The translations under genes were made by a program, and so were the position numbers. The notes under the pieces were generated by a model that was given only the letters and a program-made list of their open reading frames with translations, was not told the DNA's origin and did no database searches. This document shows positions 7,847-17,079 of a DNA stretch of 41,090 nt, piece by piece. The stretch's first letter is position 1. Each line of letters starts with the position of its first letter. Origin of the DNA: an uncultured bacterium (GTDB lineage: Bacteria; Actinomycetota; Thermoleophilia; Solirubrobacterales; 70-9); the NCBI GenBank assembly GCA_903901855.1, contig CAIUSP010000051.1:1-41090 (forward strand), given 5' to 3'.

Positions 7847-8809
7847 ATGCCCGCAATCGAGACCCACGACCTCGAGCGAGAATTCGAAGGATCGGTCAAG
7901 GCCGTGGACGGTGTCGACCTGGCCGTTCAGGCCGGAGAGATCTACGGATTCCTCGGTCCTAACGGGGCTGGCAAGACTACGACCGTCCGCATCCTCACCA
8001 CGCTCCTGCAGCCGACCGGCGGGAGGGCGATCGTCGCCGGCCACGATGTGGCGACCGATCCCGGCTCGGTCAGGCGAGCCATCGGGGTAGCCCTCCAAGA
8101 AGCCGCCCTCGACCCCCTGATGACCGGCCGGGAACTGCTCGATCTGCAGGCCACGCTCCATGGGATCCCGAGCTCGAAACGCACCGCCCTCTCGATCGAT
8201 CTGTTGGAACGAGTTGGACTCACCGAGGCTGCCGACCGCCAGGTCGGAACCTATTCGGGAGGGATGCGCCGGCGGATCGATCTCGCATCGGCTCTGGTTC
8301 ACGCCCCTGAGGTGCTCTTCCTGGATGAGCCCACGACTGGACTGGATCCGGTCAGCCGCCAAGCGATCTGGAACGAGGTAGAGCGACTCAACGACGAGGG
8401 AACGACCGTGTTCCTGACCACTCAGTACCTCGAGGAGGCAGACCAGTTGGCCGACCGAGTGGGGATCATCTCCAGCGGCAAGATCGTCGCCGAAGGCACA
8501 CCTGCCGAGCTGAAGTCGCAGGTAGGTAGCCCCCACCTGGAGATCGCAGTCGAAGGCGGGACTGAAGCCGCAGTCTCGGCGGAGGAGGCACTGGGGGAGT
8601 TCGGGAAGATCCTCCCGCCGAAGGACGGCAGGCTCCAGGTCGAGATAGCGGGTGGGGCGGGAGATATCTCTCCGGTGGTCAGGGCACTCGACGAGCGAGG
8701 TATTGCGGTCGCGTCGCTCGAACTGGTTCGACCGACGCTGGACGACGTATTCGTAGACAAGACCGGAGAGCACCTCGAGGGCTCCACGACGGACCCTGAG
8801 CCCGAGTGA
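7847..8809 (+). CDS. ABC-2 type exporter ATP-binding protein (DrrA-like)
   Basis: This cytoplasmic ATPase drives an ABC-2 exporter. The 320-residue protein has Walker A GPNGAGKTT near residue 38, the signature YSGGMRRR near 138, Walker B VLFLDEPTTGLDP near 158 and an H-loop replaced by Gln (LTTQYLEE near 191). The last point and the C-terminal domain of about 90 residues are typical of the DrrA/daunorubicin-resistance group. The GTG of the first permease overlaps its stop by 4 bases, and a second permease follows, so the complex is probably one ATPase dimer with a permease heterodimer. Substrate is unknown; drugs, lipids or glycoconjugates are exported by relatives. Confidence 0.92.
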   Translation: MPAIETHDLEREFEGSVKAVDGVDLAVQAGEIYGFLGPNGAGKTTTVRILTTLLQPTGGRAIVAGHDVATDPGSVRRAIGVALQEAALDPLMTGRELLDLQATLHGIPSSKRTALSIDLLERVGLTEAADRQVGTYSGGMRRRIDLASALVHAPEVLFLDEPTTGLDPVSRQAIWNEVERLNDEGTTVFLTTQYLEEADQLADRVGIISSGKIVAEGTPAELKSQVGSPHLEIAVEGGTEAAVSAEEALGEFGKILPPKDGRLQVEIAGGAGDISPVVRALDERGIAVASLELVRPTLDDVFVDKTGEHLEGSTTDPEPE

Positions 8810-9591
8810 GCGGGTTCAGAGCCAATCTTCGGGTCGTCGGCCAATTGGGTCGGCGCTCGATCCGCCAGACCTTCAGGCGACCGCAACTCGCGGCGCCGCT
8901 GGTCGTCTTCCCGACCATCCTGCTGGCCATCCAGACCGCGGGGGCAGGGCGGGCAGTAGATCTGCCGCAGTTCCCGGAAGTGAATGGATTCCTCGACTTC
9001 ATGCTGGCTGGAGCAATGATGCAGGCCTGCATGCTGGCCGGGAATACGGGGGCTATCGCGCTGGCTCTCGACATCGAGATGGGATTCGACGACCGCCTGT
9101 TGGCAGCACCCGTTTCGCGCTACTCACTGCTCCTCGGGAGGCTGATGGGAACGGCTGTGATGGGCCTGCTTATCGCAGCGTGGTTCATCGTGATCGGCCT
9201 CATCTTCGGCGTCGAGTTCCAGTCGGGGATACTCGGCGTGGCTTGGATCTTCGGATGTGTAGCCACGACGGCCGTGGCGTTCGGCGCAATCGCCGCCTCG
9301 ATCGCGCTGCGAACCGGCAAAGCCAGCGTCGTCCAGGGACTCTTCCCTTTGATCTTCGTGGTGCTGTTCCTCTCCACAGCGTTCTTCCCCGACAACCTGA
9401 TGCTTCAGCCGGCCGCTTCGATCGCCAAGTACAACCCGCTGAGTTTCGTGGTCGACGGAATGCGTGAGCCGATCATCTCGGGCTTCTCCGGTTCGCATAC
9501 GCTGAGAGCACTGGTCTCGATGGCAGGGTTGCTCCTGATCGGCTTCACCCTCAGCACGTTCGCTCTGAAGTCGAGGTTGAAGAGGGGCTGA
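8806..9591 (+). CDS. ABC-2 type exporter permease, first of two
   Basis: This 261-residue integral membrane protein has about six hydrophobic segments and the ABC-2 membrane family layout. A first helix lies around residues 28-45. A FMLAGAMMQACMLAGN segment precedes a conserved DIEMGFDDRLLAAPVSR region near residue 90, a coupling-helix-like motif in DrrB proteins. Then come four helices and a short basic tail. The GTG start at 8806 overlaps the ATPase stop (GTGA), and its TGA overlaps the ATG of the second permease by one base. It is about 30% similar in pattern to the next gene by eye, consistent with duplication. Confidence 0.9.
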   Translation: MSGFRANLRVVGQLGRRSIRQTFRRPQLAAPLVVFPTILLAIQTAGAGRAVDLPQFPEVNGFLDFMLAGAMMQACMLAGNTGAIALALDIEMGFDDRLLAAPVSRYSLLLGRLMGTAVMGLLIAAWFIVIGLIFGVEFQSGILGVAWIFGCVATTAVAFGAIAASIALRTGKASVVQGLFPLIFVVLFLSTAFFPDNLMLQPAASIAKYNPLSFVVDGMREPIISGFSGSHTLRALVSMAGLLLIGFTLSTFALKSRLKRG

Positions 9592-10370
9592 TGAGCGCTA
9601 GTTCGATAAGCGCAAGCCTGCCGGTGATCAGATCTCTGGTCGGGCGATCGATGAACGAGTTGTTCCGGGTTCCCGGCGCCGCGATACCAGGCGTGCTCGC
9701 TCCCACGATCTTCTTCCTCGGACTGACGGCGGTGTTCGGGAATCTGGCGCTGCTGCCTGGCTTCGAAGCCGACAAGTATCAGAGCTTCATCATCCCGGTC
9801 AGCCTGATGCAGGGAGCTGCCTTCACAGGTGCCGCAACCGGAGTGAACCTCGCACGGGATATCGAGCAGGGGTGGTTCGATCGGCTGCTGGCGTCGCCCG
9901 CGCCGCGGCCGGTGATCCTGGCGGGGTTGGTCTACTCGGCGAGCCTGAGGGCTCTGATCCCTGGATCCGTGGTGATCTGTGTCGGGTTGGCTATAGGGGT
10001 GCGCTGGCCCGGTTTCCTCGGACTCTTGGTCGCGACCGTGATGATCATGGGCCTCGCCGCGACGGCTGCGACTTGGGGCGCCACCCTCGCCTTCAAATTC
10101 AAGACCCAATCGGCGGCACCGCTGATGCAGGCGGGAACCTTGTTGGCGGTACTGACGACCACTGCCTACGCCCCGCTCCCCCTGCTCACAGGGTGGCTGA
10201 AGGTAGTCGCCACCTACAACCCGCTGACCCAGGTCCTCGAGGCCGTACGACAGGGATTCGTCGGCGACGTCAGCTGGGCGGATACCTGGCCGGGGCTAGT
10301 GGCCCTGATCGGCATCTGGGTCTTCTTCACCTTCCTTGCGCTGCGCGGAATGCGGAAGATGACCGCCTGA
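9591..10370 (+). CDS. ABC-2 type exporter permease, second of two
   Basis: This is a 259-residue ABC-2 membrane protein with six predicted helices. The DIEQGWFDRLLASPAPR segment near residue 90 aligns with the matching segment of the upstream permease, and a YNPLTQVLEAVRQGF stretch near residue 210 matches YNPLSFVVDGMRE of the first one. These are family-conserved positions in DrrB-like permeases. The ATG overlaps the previous TGA (TGATG), so the three genes form one unit. It ends 16 bases from the convergent infA stop, with no clear terminator between them. Confidence 0.9.
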   Translation: MSASSISASLPVIRSLVGRSMNELFRVPGAAIPGVLAPTIFFLGLTAVFGNLALLPGFEADKYQSFIIPVSLMQGAAFTGAATGVNLARDIEQGWFDRLLASPAPRPVILAGLVYSASLRALIPGSVVICVGLAIGVRWPGFLGLLVATVMIMGLAATAATWGATLAFKFKTQSAAPLMQAGTLLAVLTTTAYAPLPLLTGWLKVVATYNPLTQVLEAVRQGFVGDVSWADTWPGLVALIGIWVFFTFLALRGMRKMTA

Positions 10371-10385
10371 GAGAAGAACCGAGGG

Positions 10386-10604
10386 CTACTTGAACCGGTA
10401 GGTGATGCGACCCCGATCGAGGTCGTACGGTGACAACTCGATCTTCACCTTGTCCCCAGGGAGTATCCGGATGTAGTGCCTTCGCATCTTGCCCGAGATG
10501 TGGCCGAGTACCTCGTGGCCGTTGTCCAGCTTCACCCTGAACATGGTGTTCGGCAGAGATTCGGTGATCTCCCCTTCCATCTCGATTTTTTCTTCTTTAC
10601 CCAC
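10386..10604 (-). CDS. infA: translation initiation factor IF-1
   Basis: IF-1 binds the ribosomal A site during initiation. The 72-residue protein matches the family's full length and S1-like OB fold, with the usual order [36 protein letters not shown] and [15 protein letters not shown]. The start is GTG (10602-10604). There is no Shine-Dalgarno sequence, but a TAGGCT box lies 7 bases upstream, so it is probably translated from a leaderless message. It is not beside rpmJ-rpsM as in many bacteria but follows cca by 29 bases, which leaves room for its own promoter. Confidence 0.96.
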   Translation of the reverse strand: MGKEEKIEMEGEITESLPNTMFRVKLDNGHEVLGHISGKMRRHYIRILPGDKVKIELSPYDLDRGRITYRFK

Positions 10605-10611
10605 TGCGAGC

Positions 10612-10617
10612 AGCCTA
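10612..10617 (-). promoter_or_regulatory. -10 box of infA, probable leaderless transcript
   Basis: TAGGCT on the minus strand, then 7 bases, then the GTG start of infA. The same hexamer occurs at the same distance before nnr and two plus-strand genes in this window. Confidence 0.6.
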
Positions 10618-10633
10618 GCGGCTCGACCGCGCG

Positions 10634-12085
10634 TCAGCGCCTGCCATCAGCGAGTTCGCGAGCGATCCGCAGGGCCTCCTCCGGACCCGAGAGCTCGCCT
10701 GCGTAGGCTGCAGCCCGGAGCTCTTCGATGATCTCACCGACTTCTGGTCCGGGCGCGATGCCGAGTGCCTCGACTATCGCGTTCCCGTCGATTGGCGGAC
10801 GCGGAGGTCCATCGTGGTGCCAGTCGAGCGCGGGTGTGAACATCTCCCGGGCGAGGTCGAGGTGTGACCGCACCATCTCGTCGCTGGCTATTGGTCCGGA
10901 CCCTCTCGCCGAGAGTCGATCAGCGACGCTGAGCAGGGTCACATCCGCTGCAACCGGCTCACAGGCGCTGAGGTAGTCGTAGATGCGGCGCTTGGTCAGG
11001 GGTCGCTCGTGGATAAGAAAACCTAGACGGAGGTGACTGCGAACGAGTGCGCTCAGATAGGCGGCCAGTCTTCTCCCCACCCGGAAGCGGTCGCAGATTC
11101 CAAGCGTGATCTCGGCGCCGACCTGATCGTGTCCGATGAAGGTCACCATCCCGTCCTCCTCCCTACGGGTTGCCGGCTTACCGATGTCGTGGAATAGGGC
11201 CCCAATCCTCAGCGCCGTCCTGCGGGTGACCTCCTCGGCGATTACTTCATCGAGGAGTTCATCGAGCCTCTCGGCCTCGCTCCCGGCGAACTCCGCCAGA
11301 TTCGATTCCGCTTCGAGCAACTGTCCGAGTACGGCGAGCGTGTGACCGTACACATCGAGATGGTGATTACGGTTCTGACCGACGCCGCGGAGTGCCTCCA
11401 GTTCCGGGAGCAGATAGGAGGTCACGCCCAGCTGATCGAGGAGCCCGAGACCATGGACCGGGTCCTCACAAGACATGATCTGGCTGAATTCGGCGAACTG
11501 CCTCTCTCCTGCGGGCTCACCGGCACGATCGGATCCCGCTCTTGCGAGCTCGACCGTCTGGGGATCGAGCGAGAGACCGTATGAGCTTGCGATCCTTGCG
11601 GCCCGGAGGAGCCGCAGCGGATCATCGGAGAAGCTCCGGCTGGACGCTGCGCGGAGGATCCGTCCCTCGGCATCGCCCTCTCCGCCGGTTGGATCGATCA
11701 GAACCTCATCGTCACTTCCGAGCAGGGTCGCAATGGCGTTGACGGTGAAATCCCTGAGTCGAAGGTCTCCTTCGATATCGCCGGCTCGAAGGCCCGCAAC
11801 GTCGAGGTGCCAACTGCGGTCCATCGAGATGACCCTCCAGGTTCCGTGTCCCGCGGAGAGCTCGAAGGCGACCCCCTTGGCGGCGGCAGCCACTGACCTT
11901 GCCGTGCGTTCCTCCGAACCCGTCGGAACAGCCAGATCGAGGTCCACGACCTCGGAGCCGAAGAGAGCGTCCCTGACCGCTCCCCCGACGATCCATACCG
12001 GCTTGCCGCCGCTCAAGGCGTCCCTTGCGATCGTCGCGGGCTCAGCGGATCTGACCTGCGCGACCACTTCGCGACGGCTGGTCAC
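10634..12085 (-). CDS. cca: CCA-adding enzyme / poly(A) polymerase family nucleotidyltransferase with HD domain
   Basis: This enzyme adds or repairs the CCA end of tRNAs. The 483-residue protein begins with the class II nucleotidyltransferase head: GGAVRD near residue 34, the metal-binding DLDLAV near 48 and [11 protein letters not shown] near 110. It continues with the RNA-binding neck and body, and an HD domain with LFHDIGKP near residue 298, as in the longer actinobacterial form. The HD domain suggests a phosphohydrolase activity as well. The GTG start overlaps the alr stop by 4 bases, making it the last gene of the nnr-alr-cca unit. Confidence 0.92.
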   Translation of the reverse strand: MTSRREVVAQVRSAEPATIARDALSGGKPVWIVGGAVRDALFGSEVVDLDLAVPTGSEERTARSVAAAAKGVAFELSAGHGTWRVISMDRSWHLDVAGLRAGDIEGDLRLRDFTVNAIATLLGSDDEVLIDPTGGEGDAEGRILRAASSRSFSDDPLRLLRAARIASSYGLSLDPQTVELARAGSDRAGEPAGERQFAEFSQIMSCEDPVHGLGLLDQLGVTSYLLPELEALRGVGQNRNHHLDVYGHTLAVLGQLLEAESNLAEFAGSEAERLDELLDEVIAEEVTRRTALRIGALFHDIGKPATRREEDGMVTFIGHDQVGAEITLGICDRFRVGRRLAAYLSALVRSHLRLGFLIHERPLTKRRIYDYLSACEPVAADVTLLSVADRLSARGSGPIASDEMVRSHLDLAREMFTPALDWHHDGPPRPPIDGNAIVEALGIAPGPEVGEIIEELRAAAYAGELSGPEEALRIARELADGRR

Positions 12086-13221
12086 GGTGCGACCTCCCTC
12101 GGGACGCGCTGACCGATGCCTACGGTTACCTCGTAGTTGATCGTCTCGAGATGATCGGCTAGCTCCTGAGCGGAGATCTCCTCCTCTCCCTGGCGGCCGA
12201 GCAGGACCACCTCATCGCCGATCTGGACCTCGGACGAGGAGCCTAGTTCGATCGCGATGTTGTCCATCGAAACCGCTCCGATCACCGGTGCCCTCTTACC
12301 TCCGACAAGCACGTCTGCCACGCCGCCGAGCGCACGCCGGTATCCGTCCCCGTAGCCCACGGGACAGATTGCGACTCTGGTTGGAGATGAAGCCGTCCAC
12401 TTCCGGCCGTAGCCGACCGAATCACCGACCTGAAGATCCTTGATCGCCCCAACCCTCGAGACGAGGCTCAACGCTGGCTCCAGCTCGAGCTCCCCTGAGT
12501 CACCACCGTATGGAGACAGTCCATAAATCGCGATTCCACAGCGGACGAAGTCGAAGTGCGATTCGGGATCGGCGAGGGTCGCCCCGCTGTTGGCCGCGTG
12601 GATCATGCAGCCGGGCTGCAGGCTCCGAGCGACAGCGACGCTCTCCGAGAAAACCTCTATCTGCTCGGCGAGAAAAGGGTCTCCGGGTTCGTCGGCTGTC
12701 GCGAAGTGAGTCCACAGGCCAGCCAACTCGAGTTCTCCGTCTCGTGCCGCCGAGCTGAGCATCTCCACGACCTCGGCTTGATCGGTCTGCCCGAGTCGCC
12801 CCATCCCCGTGTCGTGCTTGACGTGGACCCGCAACGGCCTTCCGGTCTCGGATGCGAGTACGCGACAAGCCTCGAGGAATCCGGTGGTCCAGACACCCAC
12901 CTCGGCATCTATCGCCGCCGCCCGAGCGAGTTCGGACGGACTCATTGCGCCGAGGATCACGAGTGGGACATCCTTCGCCTCAGGGACGTTCGAGAGGATC
13001 TCTTCAGCTTCTCCCGCAGTGGCGACAGCGAGCCTCGTTGCCCCGCCTCGAAGCGCGGCGCGACTTACCTCGGCCGCACCATGACCGTAGGCATCTGCCT
13101 TCACCACCGCGCACAGTTCCGCTCCACCCACGAGCCGCCGCGAGATACTGCGGCAGTTCGACTCGATGGCGCCCATCGAGACGCGAGCGAGGATCCGCTG
13201 TCCGGATGCGGCCTCGGTCAT
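12082..13221 (-). CDS. alr: alanine racemase
   Basis: This PLP enzyme converts L- to D-alanine for peptidoglycan. The 379-residue protein has the PLP lysine Lys41 in AVVKADAYGHGA, the barrel motif HVKHDTGMGRLG near residue 140, the HAANSGATL segment near 205, and the second-domain catalytic Tyr region VGYGRKWTA followed by CPVGYGDGYRR and VSMDNIAIEL. The frame is open much further upstream, but that part lies over nnr in another frame and has no relation to the family. The ATG at 13219-13221 overlaps the nnr stop (ATGA), fitting both family length and coupling. Confidence 0.95.
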   Translation of the reverse strand: MTEAASGQRILARVSMGAIESNCRSISRRLVGGAELCAVVKADAYGHGAAEVSRAALRGGATRLAVATAGEAEEILSNVPEAKDVPLVILGAMSPSELARAAAIDAEVGVWTTGFLEACRVLASETGRPLRVHVKHDTGMGRLGQTDQAEVVEMLSSAARDGELELAGLWTHFATADEPGDPFLAEQIEVFSESVAVARSLQPGCMIHAANSGATLADPESHFDFVRCGIAIYGLSPYGGDSGELELEPALSLVSRVGAIKDLQVGDSVGYGRKWTASSPTRVAICPVGYGDGYRRALGGVADVLVGGKRAPVIGAVSMDNIAIELGSSSEVQIGDEVVLLGRQGEEEISAQELADHLETINYEVTVGIGQRVPREVAP

Positions 13222-14732
13222 CTCTTGAGGCCCTCGGGTATCGCGTCCAATACGTCGCCGGCGATGACGGAATCGACCCCCACCCGGTCCACGGCAGCCA
13301 GGCCGGCCCGAGAGTGAGCCTTGACCGCCACGCAGGCGGCCTCGAACGGATCGAGCCCACGAGAGAGCATGGCTCCGATCATCCCCGCGAGGATGTCCCC
13401 GGTTCCGGCTGTGGCGAGCCCCGGGGTCGAAAAGGGGTTGATCGCGATGCGATCGCCGTCCGTGACGATCGTGTCGTCTCCCTTGCTCACCACGACCGCC
13501 TTCGAGATGCGGGCAGCCTCGAGGGCGGACTCGAGTCGGTGTTCGGCGACCTGCGTCGAATCCTTTTCCAGAAGACGAGCGAGCTCGCCGGCGTGCGGCG
13601 TGATGACCGTTGGTTGCCGCCTCTCCGAGATGAGAGCCAAGGCACCTGAGAGCGCCTGGAATGCGTCGGCATCGATCACCAGCGGTGAACTCAGCCGTGA
13701 GATCAGGCTTCTCAGCAGGCGCTCCAGCGATGGCTCCCGCCCGATCCCGGGGCCGAAGACGATCGCATCCGCTCCTTCGCAGGCAGCCACGATCTGCTCC
13801 TCTGCGGCCCCTCTGAAAACTCCCTCGCGCGAGGGGCAGCCGACTGACATGACCTCGGTCAGTTTCACCTCGAAAATCTGCTCGAGCTCCGCCGGAACGA
13901 CGACCGTGGCGTATCCGGCGCCACTGCGGATTGCTGCGGTTGCAGAGAGACAGACCGCCCCGGTGAGACCGCGGGAACCGCCGCATATGACCACCTTCCC
14001 TGCGGTGAACTTGTTCGACGCAGCACTGCGGGTCGGGGGCAGCGAGAGGACCCGGTCCGAAATCAGCCCCGCGTAGGGAATCGCCGGGGCGCCGGACGGT
14101 ATTCCGATCGGCGCGACCTCGAGGTCCCCCCTGACCCATCTGCCGGGCGCTACCCAGTGACCGATCTTCGACATGTGGAAGGTGACCGTGGCGGCAGCTT
14201 CGACGGCGGAGCCGGTGATCTCGCCCGTACTGGCATTCACTCCGGATGGGATATCCGCGGCGATGACGGTAGAGGAGGCCTCGTTGAGTGAGGAGATGGC
14301 CGCAGCGGCCGCATCACGCGGCTCTCCGGAGAACCCCGTGCCGAAGATCGCGTCGATCACGACCTCGAAGTCCGGAAGTATCTCCCCGATCCGTCCATCG
14401 GGCGCGTCCCTTAAGGATCCGAGGCGGTCGAGATTGACCTTCGAGTCGGGAGTGACCCCCTCCCCTCCCCCGACCAGCACCGTCTCGACCTCATGGCCTC
14501 TCTCGCCGAGGATTCGGGCAGCCACCAGACCGTCGCCTCCGTTGTTTCCCTTGCCACAGACGACGAGGATTCGCTGCCCTGCCTGAACGAGGCTCTCAGT
14601 CTTGCCGGCCAGAGCGATTCCCGCCGTCTCCATCAGATCGAGAGAGGGCACGCCCTGATCCTCGATCGCCCAGCGATCGTCCTCGCGCATCTGCGCGGCA
14701 TCCAGACACGGATCCAGCCAATCTGCGGTCAC
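13218..14732 (-). CDS. nnr: bifunctional NAD(P)H-hydrate epimerase / ADP-dependent dehydratase
   Basis: This enzyme repairs damaged NADHX and NADPHX. The 504-residue protein has an N-terminal YjeF-type epimerase domain (about 1-215; VVCGKGNNGGDGLVAAR near 57 and FGTGFSGEPRD near 130). A C-terminal ribokinase-like dehydratase domain follows (about 225-504; GGSRGLTGAVCLSA near 257, FGPGIGR near 328, VITPHAGELARLL near 376 and GTGDILAGMIGAML near 447). The start is GTG at 14732 with a TAGGCT box 7 bases upstream, so it can be transcribed separately from acpS, which ends 26 bases away. The stop overlaps alr. Confidence 0.95.
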   Translation of the reverse strand: MTADWLDPCLDAAQMREDDRWAIEDQGVPSLDLMETAGIALAGKTESLVQAGQRILVVCGKGNNGGDGLVAARILGERGHEVETVLVGGGEGVTPDSKVNLDRLGSLRDAPDGRIGEILPDFEVVIDAIFGTGFSGEPRDAAAAAISSLNEASSTVIAADIPSGVNASTGEITGSAVEAAATVTFHMSKIGHWVAPGRWVRGDLEVAPIGIPSGAPAIPYAGLISDRVLSLPPTRSAASNKFTAGKVVICGGSRGLTGAVCLSATAAIRSGAGYATVVVPAELEQIFEVKLTEVMSVGCPSREGVFRGAAEEQIVAACEGADAIVFGPGIGREPSLERLLRSLISRLSSPLVIDADAFQALSGALALISERRQPTVITPHAGELARLLEKDSTQVAEHRLESALEAARISKAVVVSKGDDTIVTDGDRIAINPFSTPGLATAGTGDILAGMIGAMLSRGLDPFEAACVAVKAHSRAGLAAVDRVGVDSVIAGDVLDAIPEGLKR

Positions 14733-14739
14733 TCCGACC

Positions 14740-14745
14740 AGCCTA
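14740..14745 (-). promoter_or_regulatory. -10 box of nnr-alr-cca, probable leaderless transcript
   Basis: TAGGCT on the minus strand, 7 bases before the nnr GTG, in the 26-base gap after acpS. It is identical in sequence and distance to the infA box. Confidence 0.6.
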
Positions 14746-14758
14746 GGACCAAAGGCAC

Positions 14759-15148
14759 TCAGCTGGTGGCAGACGAAACCCGCGCCAAAGCAATCGCACC
14801 GGCCACATCTCTCGAATGGGTGAGAGAGATGGATATCTCGAGTCCTCTCGAGAGAGCGGAGGCAGACGCCCGCCCACTGAGCTCCACTTGGGGGGCACCC
14901 TCGCCATCGGTGAATACCTCTACCTGCGACAGGGGTATCCCCTTCTCGCCCAGAGCCTTGACCACTGCTTCCTTGGCGGCGAACCTCGCTGCCAGGTGCC
15001 TGCCGGGCCGAGCGTGACGGCTGGCGTAGGCGATCTCCCCCTGACTGAAGATCCGCTCGGCCAGACCAGGGCGCCGATCGAGCGCCGCCTCGATCCGATC
15101 GATCTCGATCAGGTCGATACCGACTCCACCTCCAAGCCCCGGCTCCAC
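14759..15148 (-). CDS. acpS: holo-[acyl-carrier-protein] synthase
   Basis: AcpS transfers 4'-phosphopantetheine from CoA to acyl carrier protein. The 129-residue length is normal for the trimeric AcpS type. Conserved motifs are GVGIDLIEIDRIE near residue 8 (Mg-binding Asp), RIFSQGEIAYA near 33, and RHLAARFAAKEAVVKALG near 50 with the Glu/Lys of the active site. SISLTHSRDVAGAIAL lies near the end. The GTG start lies 2 bases after the glmS stop, so it is co-transcribed with glmS. Confidence 0.94.
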   Translation of the reverse strand: MEPGLGGGVGIDLIEIDRIEAALDRRPGLAERIFSQGEIAYASRHARPGRHLAARFAAKEAVVKALGEKGIPLSQVEVFTDGEGAPQVELSGRASASALSRGLEISISLTHSRDVAGAIALARVSSATS

Positions 15149-15150
15149 GG

Positions 15151-17028
15151 CTACTCGACCGTGACCGTCTTTGCCAGATTGCGTGGTTGGTCCACGTTCA
15201 TCCCGTTGAGTCGGGCGACGTGGTACGCGAGCAACTGCAGGGGGATGATCGCGAGGATCGGCTGCAGGATCCAGTCCGTCTCGGGCACGAAGACCGTCTC
15301 GTCCGCCACCCTCGAGACCTCATCGAAGCCCCGAGTAGCCACTGCGATCACGTCAGCACCGCGCGCCCGCACCTCCTCGACGTTCGACAGGATCTTGCCC
15401 AGGACCGGACTCTCGGTCGCCACGCAGATGACGGGCGTTGACTCGTCGAGCAAGGCGATGGGGCCGTGTTTCATCTCGCCAGCCGCATACGCATCCGCGG
15501 GTATGTAGGAGATCTCCTTCAGCTTCAGTGCTCCCTCGAGGCAGATCGGGAGGCCGATGTGGCGGCCGAGATAGAGGAAGAACCTCCTGTGCCGCTCGCG
15601 CTCCGCGATCGCGAGGACCCGATCGTTGGTCTCGCGGATCGTCTCGCCGATCAACGAGGGGAGATGCTTCAGGCCCGCCACCAACTCGTCGTTCCGCTCG
15701 GTACTGAGGGTGCCCCGGATCTCGGCAAGCCAGAGTCCGAGCAGGTACATACACGCGACCTGGCTGACGAACGTCTTCGTGGCGGCAACCCCCACCTCCA
15801 GGCCAGCACGGGTGAACAAGACCGCGTCAGCATCGCGGGTGGCCTGGCTCCCCATGATGTTGGTGATGGCGAGGACCTTGGCACCGCGCTCACGAGCGAG
15901 CCTCATCGCAGCAAGGGTGTCAGCAGTCTCACCGGACTGGGTGATCCCGATGACAAGATCATCCTCGTTGACGACTGGATCGCGGTACCGGTACTCGGAG
16001 GCAATGTCCATCTCCACCGGGACCCTCGCCCAGGTCTCGATCGCGTATCGCCCCACCAGACCTGCGTGATAGCTGGTGCCGCAGGCCACGATGACTATCC
16101 GCTTGATCCCCTTGACGAATTCATCCTCGAATCCGAGCTCCGAGAGATCGACTGCATCGGCTTCGTGCAGCCGGTCAGCGATCGTCTCCGCTACCGCGTC
16201 CGGCTGTTCGTGGATCTCCTTCAGCATGAAGGTCTCGAAACCCTCCTTCTCAGCAGCCGCAGCGTCCCAGGTGACCTCCTCGGTCTCCCTCGCGACCTCC
16301 TTGCCCTCTCCGTCCAGGACCTTCGCCGTTCCGGGGCCCAGGGTCACCACCTCTCCGTCTTCGATGCTCAATGCGTTCCGTGTCTCGGCGAGGAAGGCGG
16401 GGATGGCCGAGGCCACGAAGGTTTCCCCCTCTCCGATTCCGACGATCAGAGGGCACTCCTTCCTGGCCGCGACCAGCTCGTCCGGCCGCGATGAGCACAT
16501 GGCCACGAACGCGTAGTGGCCTCGAAGCTCGGCGAACGCCGCTCGCACTGCAGTTGTCAGATCCCCGTCGTAGTGGCGCTCGATCAGATGTGCGACGACC
16601 TCTGCGTCGGTTTCAGATGTGAACGAGTGGCCCTGATCGCCCAACTCCTGCCGGAGTTGGGCGTGGTTCTCGACGATTCCATTTAGAACGATCTGGATCT
16701 CGCCGTTGCAGTCGGTGTGCGGATGCGTGTTCTCCTCGGTAACCCTTCCGTGGGTAGCCCAGCGTGTGTGGGCAATCCCCGTGCTCGCCTGAGAAAGTAC
16801 GGTGGTGGTGGTAACGGCACCTCCTTGCGCCTGCGCAGACATCTCACTGTCTACTGCGGCGCGGAGATTGGCGAGATTGCCGACGGCACGGACACTCTCG
16901 ATCTCGCCGTCTGAGCCGAGCAGGGAGAGACCTGCCGAGTCATAGCCTCGGTATTCGAGGCTTTCGAGACCGGCGAGCAATAGATCCCGGCACGGGCGTG
17001 GCCCTACGTATCCGACTATTCCGCACAT
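15151..17028 (-). CDS. glmS: glutamine-fructose-6-phosphate aminotransferase (isomerizing)
   Basis: This enzyme makes glucosamine-6-phosphate, the first step to UDP-GlcNAc. The 625-residue protein begins MCGIVGYVG with catalytic Cys2 of the Ntn glutaminase domain, and has HTRWATHG and THPHTD segments (about residues 90-106). Two SIS domains follow, with ACGTSYHAG near residue 316 and ITQSGETADTL near 364, and the chain ends with the conserved AKTVTVE tail. It follows glmM by 51 bases with TACCCT 12 bases upstream of the ATG, so a secondary promoter is possible. No glmS ribozyme is visible in the short gap, as expected outside Firmicutes. Confidence 0.97.
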   Translation of the reverse strand: MCGIVGYVGPRPCRDLLLAGLESLEYRGYDSAGLSLLGSDGEIESVRAVGNLANLRAAVDSEMSAQAQGGAVTTTTVLSQASTGIAHTRWATHGRVTEENTHPHTDCNGEIQIVLNGIVENHAQLRQELGDQGHSFTSETDAEVVAHLIERHYDGDLTTAVRAAFAELRGHYAFVAMCSSRPDELVAARKECPLIVGIGEGETFVASAIPAFLAETRNALSIEDGEVVTLGPGTAKVLDGEGKEVARETEEVTWDAAAAEKEGFETFMLKEIHEQPDAVAETIADRLHEADAVDLSELGFEDEFVKGIKRIVIVACGTSYHAGLVGRYAIETWARVPVEMDIASEYRYRDPVVNEDDLVIGITQSGETADTLAAMRLARERGAKVLAITNIMGSQATRDADAVLFTRAGLEVGVAATKTFVSQVACMYLLGLWLAEIRGTLSTERNDELVAGLKHLPSLIGETIRETNDRVLAIAERERHRRFFLYLGRHIGLPICLEGALKLKEISYIPADAYAAGEMKHGPIALLDESTPVICVATESPVLGKILSNVEEVRARGADVIAVATRGFDEVSRVADETVFVPETDWILQPILAIIPLQLLAYHVARLNGMNVDQPRNLAKTVTVE

Positions 17029-17079
17029 CGCTTGGACGACAGGGTAGTGGCCGCCTCTGCCGCGAGCGGCAGCAGTGGT

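Noticed and set aside
7130-8773. 547-residue frame antisense to the ABC ATPase
   Set aside because: It covers parts of two convincing genes in other frames and its composition is typical of a GC-rich shadow frame.
13222-14139. N-terminal 306-residue extension of the alr frame
   Set aside because: It runs out of frame through nnr, has no relation to alanine racemase, and the ATG overlapping the nnr stop gives the family length.
17029-17079. glmS ribozyme in front of glmS
   Set aside because: The gap is only 51 bases, too short for the ribozyme fold, and the lineage normally lacks it.
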